From: Lodderomyces elongisporus
Lineage: Eukaryota; Ascomycota; Pichiomycetes; Serinales; Debaryomycetaceae
Direction of reading: 5' to 3'
DNA length: 64,000 nt
Assembly (NCBI RefSeq): GCF_030384665.1
Contig: NC_083673.1
Coordinates: forward strand, 434,001 to 498,000
The notes beneath the pieces were generated by a model, which was not told the origin of the DNA, searched no databases, and saw nothing but the letters and a program-made list of their open reading frames with translations. Below are positions 53,431-61,962 of this stretch, piece by piece (within the stretch, counting starts at the first letter, position 1; every line of letters begins with the position of its first letter). The position numbers and the translations under genes were made by a program.

Positions 53431-53531
53431 AGCATGGGTCTTGACCATAGTTTGAAGTTGTTGGTTTGTTTTTTTGTTTGTTCTTGGTTTTCATACACAA
53501 TTCAGTAACATTAAGCAAAGCTTGACTCACA

Positions 53532-55103
53532 ATGTCAGAGAAATTTACAGATACCAAAACTATCGAACCAATCGTATCCTTCACCAAGGATGATTTAGAG
53601 TCGAAAAACCTACATGTCTTGGGGACAATTCAGTCGCCAAGTGGGAAAGAAGTTGCGATCACCAACAATGTGGATCAGGCTATGAAATTTGTTGTTGAGC
53701 ATCAAGACGATCTAGTTGAAATATCCGAGGCTGAAGATCGGAAATTGTTGAGAAAGATTGATATGTTTATGTTGCCCATCATGTGTTTACTTTATTGCTT
53801 CCAATTTATGGATAAGTTGAGTACAAGTTACAGTTCCATTTTGGGGTTGAGAACTAGTTTGAATATGACTGGTGACATGTATAGCTGGACTTCAACATGT
53901 TTTTATTTGGGCTATTTGGTGTTTGAATTCCCAGCTTCGTTTTTGCTTCAACGTTTCCCGGTTGCCAAAACAGTTGCCGTTTTCATCATGTTATGGGGCA
54001 TGATTCTTGCATTATGCTCTGTACCGGAATATCCGGGGTTCATCGCCTTGAGAACTATTTTGGGTATGATGGAATCTTCAGTGACACCTGCTTTTGCAAT
54101 TATTACTTCACAATGGTACAAGAAAGACGAACAATTTTTGAGAACCTCGTGGTGGTTTGCCTCAAATGGTATAGGTACTATCGTTGGACTGGCCATCGCT
54201 TATGGTTTGTATGAAAACCAAGGATCGTATACATTACCCGCTTGGAAATTGGTGTTTGTTGTTACGGGAGTTATCACAGTATTTATGGGTATCTTGATAA
54301 TGATTCACATTCCAGACACACCAACGGGTGCATGGTTTCTTAATGATCGTGAAAAGTTAATGGTTGTAGAAAGAATAAGATCTAATCAACAAGGTTTTGG
54401 TAATCGTCTGTTCAAAAAGCATCAGTTTCTTGAGGCACTCAAAGATATCAGGACTTGGCTTTTCTTTTTATTTGCATTATCTTCAGATATTCCAAACGGA
54501 GGTATTACAAGTTTTGGCGCCATTTTGCTTAATGAAGATTTTGGATACTCAACATCAAAGTCGTTGCTTATGAATATGCCACAGGGAATGGTGGAAATAG
54601 TTGGGTGTGTCTTGTTTGCCTACTTGACCAAATTCGTCAAATCCAGAATGTTGATGGCCATTGCAATCACGGCCGTCACTGTTATGGCCGAGTGTTTGTT
54701 GGCATTTGCTCCAACAAAAACTGGAAGGTTAACCGGTCTCTACTTATATGCACTTGGTCCCGTTGGCTTTATCTGTTTAATTTCACAAGTCTCATCCTCG
54801 GTGGCTGGCCACACAAAGAAAGTCACTGTGAATTCTATAATGTTGATAGGTTACTGTGTGGGTAACCTTATTGGCCCACAAACTTTTATTGCAAATCAAG
54901 CACCAGGATACCAGGGAGCCAAAGTTGCCATTGTTGTTTGCGGTATTGTATCATTGTGCTGTTTGATTGGCATTTATGTTTCTTATTACTTGGATAACAA
55001 AAAGAGAGATGCCTTACCGCCAGTTGATATGAGCCATATCGAAAATTACGAGTTTGCCGACTTAACAGATAAGGAGAATCCAAACTTTAGATATGCTCTA
55101 TAG
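53532..55103 (+). CDS. Allantoate/anion permease family MFS transporter (DAL5-like)
   Basis: A 523-residue, 12-helix transporter of the anion:cation symporter branch of the MFS. The cytosolic leader (1-74) ends at D-R-K-L-L-R-K-I-D, the family's usual entry. Helix 1 holds P-I-M-C-L-L-Y; then come Y-L-V-F-E-F-P-A (about 133-140), R-T-I-L-G-M-M-E-S-S-V-T-P-A (about 174-187) and a C-terminal E-N-P-N-F-R-Y-A-L, all typical of Dal5-type carriers for allantoate, ureidosuccinate or dipeptides. Related members carry nicotinate or pantothenate, so the substrate is uncertain. GATAA sites upstream fit nitrogen control. It converges with CWH43. Confidence 0.88.
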   Translation: MSEKFTDTKTIEPIVSFTKDDLESKNLHVLGTIQSPSGKEVAITNNVDQAMKFVVEHQDDLVEISEAEDRKLLRKIDMFMLPIMCLLYCFQFMDKLSTSYSSILGLRTSLNMTGDMYSWTSTCFYLGYLVFEFPASFLLQRFPVAKTVAVFIMLWGMILALCSVPEYPGFIALRTILGMMESSVTPAFAIITSQWYKKDEQFLRTSWWFASNGIGTIVGLAIAYGLYENQGSYTLPAWKLVFVVTGVITVFMGILIMIHIPDTPTGAWFLNDREKLMVVERIRSNQQGFGNRLFKKHQFLEALKDIRTWLFFLFALSSDIPNGGITSFGAILLNEDFGYSTSKSLLMNMPQGMVEIVGCVLFAYLTKFVKSRMLMAIAITAVTVMAECLLAFAPTKTGRLTGLYLYALGPVGFICLISQVSSSVAGHTKKVTVNSIMLIGYCVGNLIGPQTFIANQAPGYQGAKVAIVVCGIVSLCCLIGIYVSYYLDNKKRDALPPVDMSHIENYEFADLTDKENPNFRYAL

Positions 55104-55391
55104 ATAACTTTTATATATTCTTCTAAGTATAATTTTGAATACCGATTGAAAAGTGTGCAAACACTTTTAATTCTTTTTATAGTTTACTCATTTTTGGGCT
55201 TGTTCTATTTTTTTAGCATTATACTCTGCATTCTACTTTGTACTCAAATTTGTTATTTATTATCTTCTTTACTTTTCTTTCTCACCGTTTGTATACTTAT
55301 TTGTTCTTTCTTTTCTTTCTTTCATTTCTTCTTCTTCTTTTTCCTTCTGTTCCTCTTTCTTGTTTGTTTAAATTTTCTATTTACTTTCCCT

Positions 55392-58343
55392 TCAGGTTCT
55401 GAAATATTTAGGCTTGTCAAAGACATGGTATCGGTGCCCTCTAACTCCATCACCGTAAAACATTTGCGGCATTCTTAAACTTTCCTCGACCTCGTCCTCT
55501 TCAACAAAATTATTTCCGTAGATGAAATCATAGTCAAAATCTTGCTTCTCTTCATTTGTAAGAAGTTTGAACTTGGCAATTTGCAATTCAGTATCTGTAA
55601 TTGTAGATCTTGAAATTCTTGCGTATGCAACTTTCTTCAAATCTCTAAACATGATATATTCGCACCATCTATCCCAATCGGTGGAGTCTATATCATGCAT
55701 TCTAGATTTTTGGGACGCATAAGTGTTGTAATTGCCAACCAATGGATCGGTCACTAAGTAACTGAGCAAAACCAATGGCTTTTCTGAATTGGCCATTATC
55801 TCCTCAACCCCTAAACTCTGCAACCTTCGATCTTCAACATCTTCTTCTTGTCCCGAATGGAAAACAACAACATCCACTTCTTCTCCGTAAATATCCAATG
55901 TAGCATGGATTGCTGGAGCGAGTTCACCCACAGGAGAAGGAAGAAGATGATGACTAGATCGAAGAATAGGAAATTTGGACAAAAGTGCTGCTCCCCAGGT
56001 ATGTTTATTTGGTCCTGGACCATAATCCACATACATTCCAAGATCCTCAGCAATTTTTTGTGTAAAGTCTCTATTACCACCAATAAGTCTTTGAGTATCT
56101 GTTTCCAATAGTCCAATGATGTCAACTTCGGCATCACGAATAAGATCTCTCATCCTTGTTTCAGATGACCACATATCATTGTCCAACCCGAAATGGACGC
56201 ACCAAATACCAGCAGTAAAAGACTCCGAGTTTGCATTGTATGGACGGTTGAGACCCGTTGGCACTCTCTTGATACCAGCAGTAACTGCAATAATTAAAAT
56301 AATAACAATAAGTTTTGTTATTTGTTTGATGGTTTTAGCTCCACAAAAGTCGATTTTAGTTAACCTCTCCATTCTTAACCTGTAATTAGAAACACCCAAG
56401 TATGTTAAAAAAAGTGAGCTTCCCAAGATCAAATCGGTACGTTCTCTAAGTAATGGACCATAAGGAACAAATGCATACGCCACAATCCAGATACTTGCAA
56501 GGGAAAGAAATATATTAGTTAAAAACCCCATAAAGAAAACCCCTGATGGGTTATACCCACTTATTGATTGCAAAATAACCGGTGCTAAAGTTGCCAAATA
56601 AAAGACATAGAGCAAAGCGCCAATATAGCCCGTCCAGCCTTTAAACAAATAAGTCGCCGTGGCACTACCAGCTCCAATAATCAAATTATAGCTCCAACTA
56701 GTAAAGATATTTGGGTGCGCTCTAGTTGCAATTAATATTGCCAATGCAAAAACTGCAATGTGAGGAAGAGCACCCGTTATTGGAGTTGGGCCTCTAACTG
56801 GGAAACCCTCCCACGTCCAAAGAGCCAATGTGCCCGAATCGGACAAGAATGCTTGGAGTGAAAAAAAGTACCCACCCAAACCCAACGCACCTAGTACAAC
56901 GGATCCTCCTTCATTGTGCACAACTACTGGCGGCTTGATTACTGGAGTGTATAATGACGCAAGCAAACCAACAAAAATTCCCAGATTGTTCCATCCACCA
57001 TTCTCGTTGTGCATTATTGGCCAAAGCGGATTGTTGGAATAGTTGAGAAATTTCAACACCGAGGTTGCTAATAAACCTAAAGTGAGTGTAGAGATGTACG
57101 AATGCAATTTCTTTGGATGCGAGCTTAATGACCAAAACTCATTGACAAAAGATATCACTGCAAAAACTGTGCCTGCAGTTATGGTAAGTAATCTCTTTTC
57201 CGGATCTTCAACTTTGAAAGCACCGATTCCTAGGATAACTGTTAATGATCTAGTGAGATATGGCGCAGCTGCAAAGTATCGTTTCAAACTTGTAGGTAAA
57301 AGGACAAGAGGTGCCAAAAATAAAGAAACAATGACAGCCTCATAGCCCGTTAAGCCCAAGTCCCATAATGGAAAATACCAAACACTGACAAATAATGAAG
57401 TGATAACTGTCCAAAACATGTAGGAGTTGACCAAGTTGACTGCAGCTTCGATATCCGTAAACTCAACAGAGCTTGGAACAGTCTTTTGACCAATTTTATT
57501 TTCCGCTTCTTTTGTCTCTTCTATCTTGTCTGCTTTTTTGGAAAAAATTTGATCGGACTTTTTTTTTTTTTGCTGGCTCATGGTGAATTTGACCCCGCTT
57601 CCCAGGATGTAAATGTTGATTGTTTGAAAGTCAATATATGACCAACTATCGAAAAGAATATCCAAAGCAATTAATCCCCACTCAAAGTATGCATATATGG
57701 AATATGCTCCTGCACGCACGTGCACTTTGTGTTGAATGAACCAGTAAATCAAAGGAACAATGGTGCTAAAGAATCCGACAGCCGAGTAAAATCTCGCTTT
57801 GCGCTGAAACGAGTGTCTCGGCGATAATAATGTAGTGCAGACCGTCCATGGAATGGTTAATACCATATAACTTATCATGAACACATCATGAGCATCATGG
57901 TCATCTGTAGATGTAATGTACATCCATCCACCAGCGGTGAATGTTCGTAAGAGCCCTGCAATTAACCCGATATATGGTAAATAAGAGCTTTGTTTGTAAA
58001 GTGTGATGAAATTCAATGCTAACAAGGCAAAACGTGGACCCGCAGTTAAAGCAATAATGATTTGAAAAACGTTTCTTTCAGGGTACCGATCACCAATGGT
58101 TGCTGATACACTAGGCATCGATTCGTCAGGGTACCCAAAAGATGCATTCTCGACAATCTTGTGATAATGGAGATACACTCCAACTACCAATGCGGCAAGA
58201 AATGACAGGCTAGCAAGAAAAGTGTGGGCAAATGAAATCCATTTTGCGTTAAGTGCAAGTGTTGGTGAATTGGATAGTGATGCCGATACATCAACAGTAT
58301 TTTCGGCTTCCTCGATCTCCTCGATCTCGTTTCTATCTGACAT
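55392..58343 (-). CDS. CWH43: Cwh43, GPI-anchor ceramide remodelling protein
   Basis: A 983-residue ER/Golgi membrane protein (yeast 953). The N-terminal part (about 35-250) is a PGAP2/Frag1-like multi-span region with G-P-R-F-A-L-L-A-L-N. A second block of 10 or more membrane segments (about 310-660) follows. The C-terminal third (about 700-983) is an endonuclease/exonuclease/phosphatase-type lumenal domain, with D-I-I-G-L-L-E-T-D (Glu747) and Y-G-P-G-P-N-K-H-T-W-G-A. Cwh43 replaces the diacylglycerol of GPI anchors with ceramide. The frame stays open to an ATG at 58574, but that extension is basic/Glu low complexity unlike the family, so I chose ATG 58343 (M-S-D-R-N). It is divergent from the complex I gene. 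Confidence 0.95.
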   Translation of the reverse strand: MSDRNEIEEIEEAENTVDVSASLSNSPTLALNAKWISFAHTFLASLSFLAALVVGVYLHYHKIVENASFGYPDESMPSVSATIGDRYPERNVFQIIIALTAGPRFALLALNFITLYKQSSYLPYIGLIAGLLRTFTAGGWMYITSTDDHDAHDVFMISYMVLTIPWTVCTTLLSPRHSFQRKARFYSAVGFFSTIVPLIYWFIQHKVHVRAGAYSIYAYFEWGLIALDILFDSWSYIDFQTINIYILGSGVKFTMSQQKKKKSDQIFSKKADKIEETKEAENKIGQKTVPSSVEFTDIEAAVNLVNSYMFWTVITSLFVSVWYFPLWDLGLTGYEAVIVSLFLAPLVLLPTSLKRYFAAAPYLTRSLTVILGIGAFKVEDPEKRLLTITAGTVFAVISFVNEFWSLSSHPKKLHSYISTLTLGLLATSVLKFLNYSNNPLWPIMHNENGGWNNLGIFVGLLASLYTPVIKPPVVVHNEGGSVVLGALGLGGYFFSLQAFLSDSGTLALWTWEGFPVRGPTPITGALPHIAVFALAILIATRAHPNIFTSWSYNLIIGAGSATATYLFKGWTGYIGALLYVFYLATLAPVILQSISGYNPSGVFFMGFLTNIFLSLASIWIVAYAFVPYGPLLRERTDLILGSSLFLTYLGVSNYRLRMERLTKIDFCGAKTIKQITKLIVIILIIAVTAGIKRVPTGLNRPYNANSESFTAGIWCVHFGLDNDMWSSETRMRDLIRDAEVDIIGLLETDTQRLIGGNRDFTQKIAEDLGMYVDYGPGPNKHTWGAALLSKFPILRSSHHLLPSPVGELAPAIHATLDIYGEEVDVVVFHSGQEEDVEDRRLQSLGVEEIMANSEKPLVLLSYLVTDPLVGNYNTYASQKSRMHDIDSTDWDRWCEYIMFRDLKKVAYARISRSTITDTELQIAKFKLLTNEEKQDFDYDFIYGNNFVEEDEVEESLRMPQMFYGDGVRGHRYHVFDKPKYFRT

Positions 58344-58929
58344 GATCCCAAAAAAGAAAAAAATTTGAGAAAGTAATTGATATAATTTCCTCAGATTGTT
58401 AGCTCCAGGCGTCTCAAACAAAAGGTACAATACTGGCCAGAATTGAGATGTCGATGTAGTGAAGCCAGTCGAAGTTTCTGATTTTTTTTCTTCTTCTTCT
58501 TTTTCTTCTACCGTTCCTTTTTTCCTAGTTTTTTTTCTTCTCTTTTTTCCTATTCTATTTCTTTTTCGTTTCAATTCCAGATCAACTGCCTTGAATTCTA
58601 ATTTTAATGGACCCTCTCTAATGTTCTCCTCTTACATACTAGTCTCAACTGTTTTCTTGTAAGGCCCTAACTTCTTGTCTACCACTATCTGCCCCGCTAA
58701 AAAAAACATAGGTCGTGTGCGAGTGTCAAATTCCATCCAGTCAAAATTTACTTTTTCCAGATTACCAAAAAAAAAAAATGTCAAACTCACGAAGAACACA
58801 GGAGCGTGGTGCAAAGAGAGTTTTACAAATCTAGATATTCAGAACAACAACATTATTGATATTTATATATATATATAAAATAATTAGAAAATAAAAATTA
58901 ACCAAAAATTAATCAAAAATTAACAAGCA
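58344..58929. promoter_or_regulatory. Divergent promoter CWH43 / complex I subunit
   Basis: 586 bases, T-rich on the CWH43 side, with a (TA)n tract at about 58862-58876 just before the complex I gene. A frame on the minus strand joined to CWH43 (58344-58574) is open but unlikely to be translated. Confidence 0.55.
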
Positions 58930-59287
58930 ATGGGTATGTCGAGTCATTTTTAAGAGCCAGATTTCCATATGAACTTCCACTAACCAGTGTACAGGACAAT
59001 TAGATAACTACGAAAAACATCAAAGACCAGAATTAGTTTCGTTCGATGATATCAGCTATAATAACCTAGCGGAGGTAGAAGCTGCCAGAAAGTCTATGCT
59101 TAGAGAACAGTGGATCAGAACATACGAGTTGAGGGTGACACATGAAGCTGTAAGGAAATGTAAACAGTATCATCAAGACGACGCTGCAAGGAATTGCAAA
59201 CTGTTAATTTTGAAATACCTAAAGATGTTGGAGACATATCCTATGCAAGGATACCAGGGATACCAAAAGAATGATCCCTCAAAGTAA
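58930..59287 (+). CDS. Complex I 12-kDa subunit (NDUFB10/PDSW-like), spliced
   Basis: Two exons. Exon 1 is only ATGG (58930-58933). The intron starts GTATGT (58934-58939), with branch point CACTAAC (58978-58984) and acceptor CAG (58992-58994) or TAG (59001-59003), both in frame. Exon 2 runs to 59287. The product is 95 or 98 residues: N-Y-E-K-H-Q-R-P-E, E-A-A-R-x-x-M-L-R-E-Q-W-I-R, then Cys-X11-Cys (Cys54 and Cys66 in the shorter form) and L-K-Y-L-K-M-L. The R-E-Q-W-[IV]-R helix and Cys pair match the fungal NADH:ubiquinone oxidoreductase 12-kDa (NIDM) membrane-arm subunit in mitochondria. Its presence argues for a yeast that retains complex I. No single frame covers the whole gene, so it is easily missed. 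Confidence 0.82.
58934..58994 (+). other. Intron of the complex I subunit gene
   Basis: GTATGT donor, CACTAAC branch point and two candidate acceptors nine bases apart; the shorter form of the intron is given (it ends at 59003 if the second acceptor is used). At 61 or 70 bases it is a small but acceptable yeast intron. Confidence 0.8.
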
Positions 59288-60691
59288 AATCAGCGATCCA
59301 TATTCGTTGTTTCTTGTTTTGAAAACAAGAAAATACATATTTTAGGAGGAAAGGGTTTTTGAGTGATAATATATCTTTGTTCATTGCTTGTTGAGACATT
59401 ATCTCGAGGGTGTATGTGTGTATTTGTGTGTGTGTGTGTGTCTTCCTTTTTTTTCCATAGCTTGCTAGATCCTTTACGACTTCAGGTGACAAAAGAGTAA
59501 ACTTGTTACCAAGAGCAAATAAATTTCATAGACTTCAACAAAAGAAAAGCATATAACATAACTTTAACTTGTTCAAAAGAGTAATTCAATTTTATTTATG
59601 TATGAAGAAAAAAAATAAAGAAACAAGTAGAATTTGGATTATATCTATAATGGTTCAGTCAATGTGCACAATGCAATAGGCAGAGTAGGAAGCGCAAAGC
59701 TGGCTAACGTATCTCTGGTATATGTCCTTTCAATTGGTTGGTTCGTCATCTTTTTACCTACTTTACTTTTTTCACAAAATACGAATGAATCATTAAATGT
59801 ACTAGTACTATATTAGGGAATTCTCGTGGATACTTTGATGCATCCAGTTTCTATTTACAGTTTGTTTGTTTGTTTGTTTGTTTGTTTTTTTCTTTGTTGT
59901 TTCTCTCGATTTATTTGTGATTTATGTCTTTTGCAGCCAGTGACACTGTTTAATCTTATGGTTCACCTCTACTATTCTTTCCCTTACTGCTGATCGTAAT
60001 TTTATGTTTCTTACTTCTACACAAAGTTTTCGGAAATAAATGGTATGTATGGCTTTAACGAGCTTTAAGAGATGACTATATTGAAGAAGAATAATGCATT
60101 GACTATGAAGACATTAGTTGAAAAACAACAAGGCTATAATTATAGAGAGTAGGTTTCTCTCTCTCTTTCTCTCTCTCCCTCTCTATTTTTTTTTTCTTCT
60201 CCTTTATTTCATTTTTTATTTACCATCATCTTCTAGAATATACAAAAGTGAGCTGTGAACAATTAGGAGCATTTACTTCTACCTGAAGCCTTTCCGAAAT
60301 CAACTACTATATGTGAATCTGTATTCAAAGCAATTGGTTCTCTTCAAATCACTAGTGGCTAATCATTTGACCATGTTCCTCTTTCTCTTTGTATTTCCTC
60401 TTCTCCTTATTCTTTTCCCTCTACCTTTTCTTTTTTTCTAAGTTTGTTTTTTTTTTTTTTTCAGAAATAGTTTGGTTCTGTCGCACCCAATGAAAATTGA
60501 AACCGAGACTCTACGCACTCATAATCGAAGAACAAGAAGTAGTGCACTATTGCACAACGAAAACCAACAGCCAAAACTACCAACTACCAGCTAACATTGA
60601 AAAAATTAACCATAGTAGGAGACTGATTTGACCAATATTGCAGGCTTTTACAACTTCCACTGAACAGTATTAAACTCCTAGCAACCCAACA
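59288..60691. promoter_or_regulatory. Intergenic complex I subunit / ATP3
   Basis: 1.4 kb with GT-rich DNA (59412-59442), (GTTT)n (59860-59887), CT-rich repeats (60151-60184) and T runs. CCAAT occurs at about 60488 and 60634, within 210 bases of ATP3, fitting HAP-complex control of respiratory genes. A 60-codon frame at 59634-59816 has one hydrophobic segment and ordinary composition, but nothing else supports it. Confidence 0.55.
60634..60638 (+). promoter_or_regulatory. CCAAT box of ATP3
   Basis: CCAAT in the context GACCAATATT about 55 bases before the ATP3 ATG; a second one lies near 60488. CCAAT is the HAP2/3/5 core used at respiratory genes. The closer one may be too near the transcription start to act, so confidence is modest. 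Confidence 0.35.
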
Positions 60692-61745
60692 ATGTTCCGC
60701 CACTTAGCTGTCAAACAAGCACACCAATCTGTCAATGCTGTCAGGTATGTTTTTAATTTTATTTTTATTTTTTTAATGAATGGAGTTGTCGACAATAACG
60801 ATGACTGGGGAGATATTTACATGGACAAATGCCAAGTTAAAGTAAAAACAAAAACAAAAACAAAAGCAAAAGCAAAAGCAATTGTAAAGTTCGACTTTAA
60901 TACTAACATAGTATACTAGATCTTATGCTACATTGAGAGAAATTGAGGATCGTCTCAAGAGTATCAAGAACATTGAGAAGATCACCAACACCATGAAGAT
61001 TGTTGCTTCCACTAGATTGAACAAGGCACAACGTGCTATGCAGGCATCAAGAGTCTTTAACGAAACTGATAAGGAGTTTAAAGAAATTGCTGAACCATCA
61101 GTTGCAACTGAAGAAGACCAACCAGCAAAGACTTTATTGATTGTTGTTTCATCAGACAAGGGTCTTTGTGGCTCCATCCACTCAACTTTGGCCAAATACA
61201 CAAGAAAAAGAGTTAACGAATTGAACGGTAACGCTTCAATTGTTACTTTGGGAGACAAGTTGAAGCAACAACTCTTGCGTACCCACTCACAACAACTTAA
61301 ATTGGCCTTCTCTGGTACTCTTAAACAAGAGCCAACTTTTGTCGATGCAGCATTGGTTGCTGACGAAATCAGCAAGTTGGGAGAGTTTGACAAGACTGAG
61401 ATTATCTACAACCGTTTTGTTTCAAATGTGTCCTTTGAAGCATCCGAATTCTCTGTTTTCAACAATGAAGCTATCACCAAGGCCCCAGGTTTGTCCAAAT
61501 ACGAGCTTGAGTCAGAAGATGCAACCAATGCAATCTCCGAATTTGGTTTCGCTAACGATTTGTTGAGTGCTATGGCTGAAGGTTACGCCTCAGAAATCTC
61601 AGCAAGAAGAAACGCTATGGATAACGCTTCTAAGAATGCTGGTGACATGATCAACAACTACTCCATTTTGTATAACAGAACTCGTCAAGCCGTCATTACC
61701 AATGAGTTGGTTGATATCATTACCGGTGCAAGTTCATTAGAGTAA
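60692..61745 (+). CDS. ATP3: ATP synthase F1 gamma subunit, spliced
   Basis: Exon 1 60692-60744, intron 60745-60919 (GTATGT donor, TACTAAC branch at 60901-60907, TAG acceptor), exon 2 60920-61745; product 292 residues. The joined sequence reads N-A-V-R-S-Y-A-T-L-R-E-I-E, which aligns with the yeast V-R-T-Y-A-T-L around the mitochondrial cleavage site. Exon 2 holds M-K-I-V-A-S-T-R-L, S-D-K-G-L-C-G-S-I-H-S and the C-terminal R-Q-A-V-I-T-N-E-L-V-D-I-I-T-G-A-S-S-L. Gamma is the rotor shaft inside alpha3-beta3. The first 18 residues are basic and amphipathic, a mitochondrial presequence. No CTG codon is seen in the gene, as expected for high expression. Confidence 0.97.
60745..60919 (+). other. 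ATP3 intron
   Basis: 175 bases: GTATGT donor, TACTAAC branch (60901-60907) and acceptor at 60918-60919, 13 bases after the branch adenosine. An AG only five bases after the branch (60910-60911) is evidently skipped. Phase and residue match to yeast Atp3 confirm the junction. Confidence 0.93.
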
Positions 61746-61962
61746 GTAGAACTAGTATAATAGTTTGTAGTAATTGAACAATACAGTTGAAACAAAAAAA
61801 AATTAAGAAAGAAAAATTTAATCAAAACGCAAACATAATAATGGTTGGAAAATACATATTCACTTTTATTTTTATCTAAATGCTATATAAAACGGGATCA
61901 TGCATATGCTAAAATTTGCTATATAAAAAAAAAGAAAACTTTATGAAGGTTAAATCGCCATG

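Larger units (their letters stand above)
51856..53531. promoter_or_regulatory. Intergenic CDC27 / DAL5-like permease
   Basis: 1.68 kb without an accepted gene. It holds a GGAAAGT heptad repeat (about 52220-52256), a TGGAATTCCA palindrome (52681-52690), a long T run (about 52893-52915), GATAA sites (listed separately) and a (TA)n tract (53409-53430) placed as a TATA element about 100 bases before the permease start. Minus-strand frames at 52571-52789 and 52840-53181 are compositionally poor. Confidence 0.55.

Noticed and set aside
58344..58574. 77-codon N-terminal extension of CWH43
   Set aside because: It is open but low complexity (Lys/Arg/Glu) and absent from the family; ATG 58343 fits better.
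59634..59816. 60-codon plus-strand frame with one hydrophobic segment
   Set aside because: Nothing but length and one possible membrane helix supports it; it is kept only as a mention in the intergenic entry.
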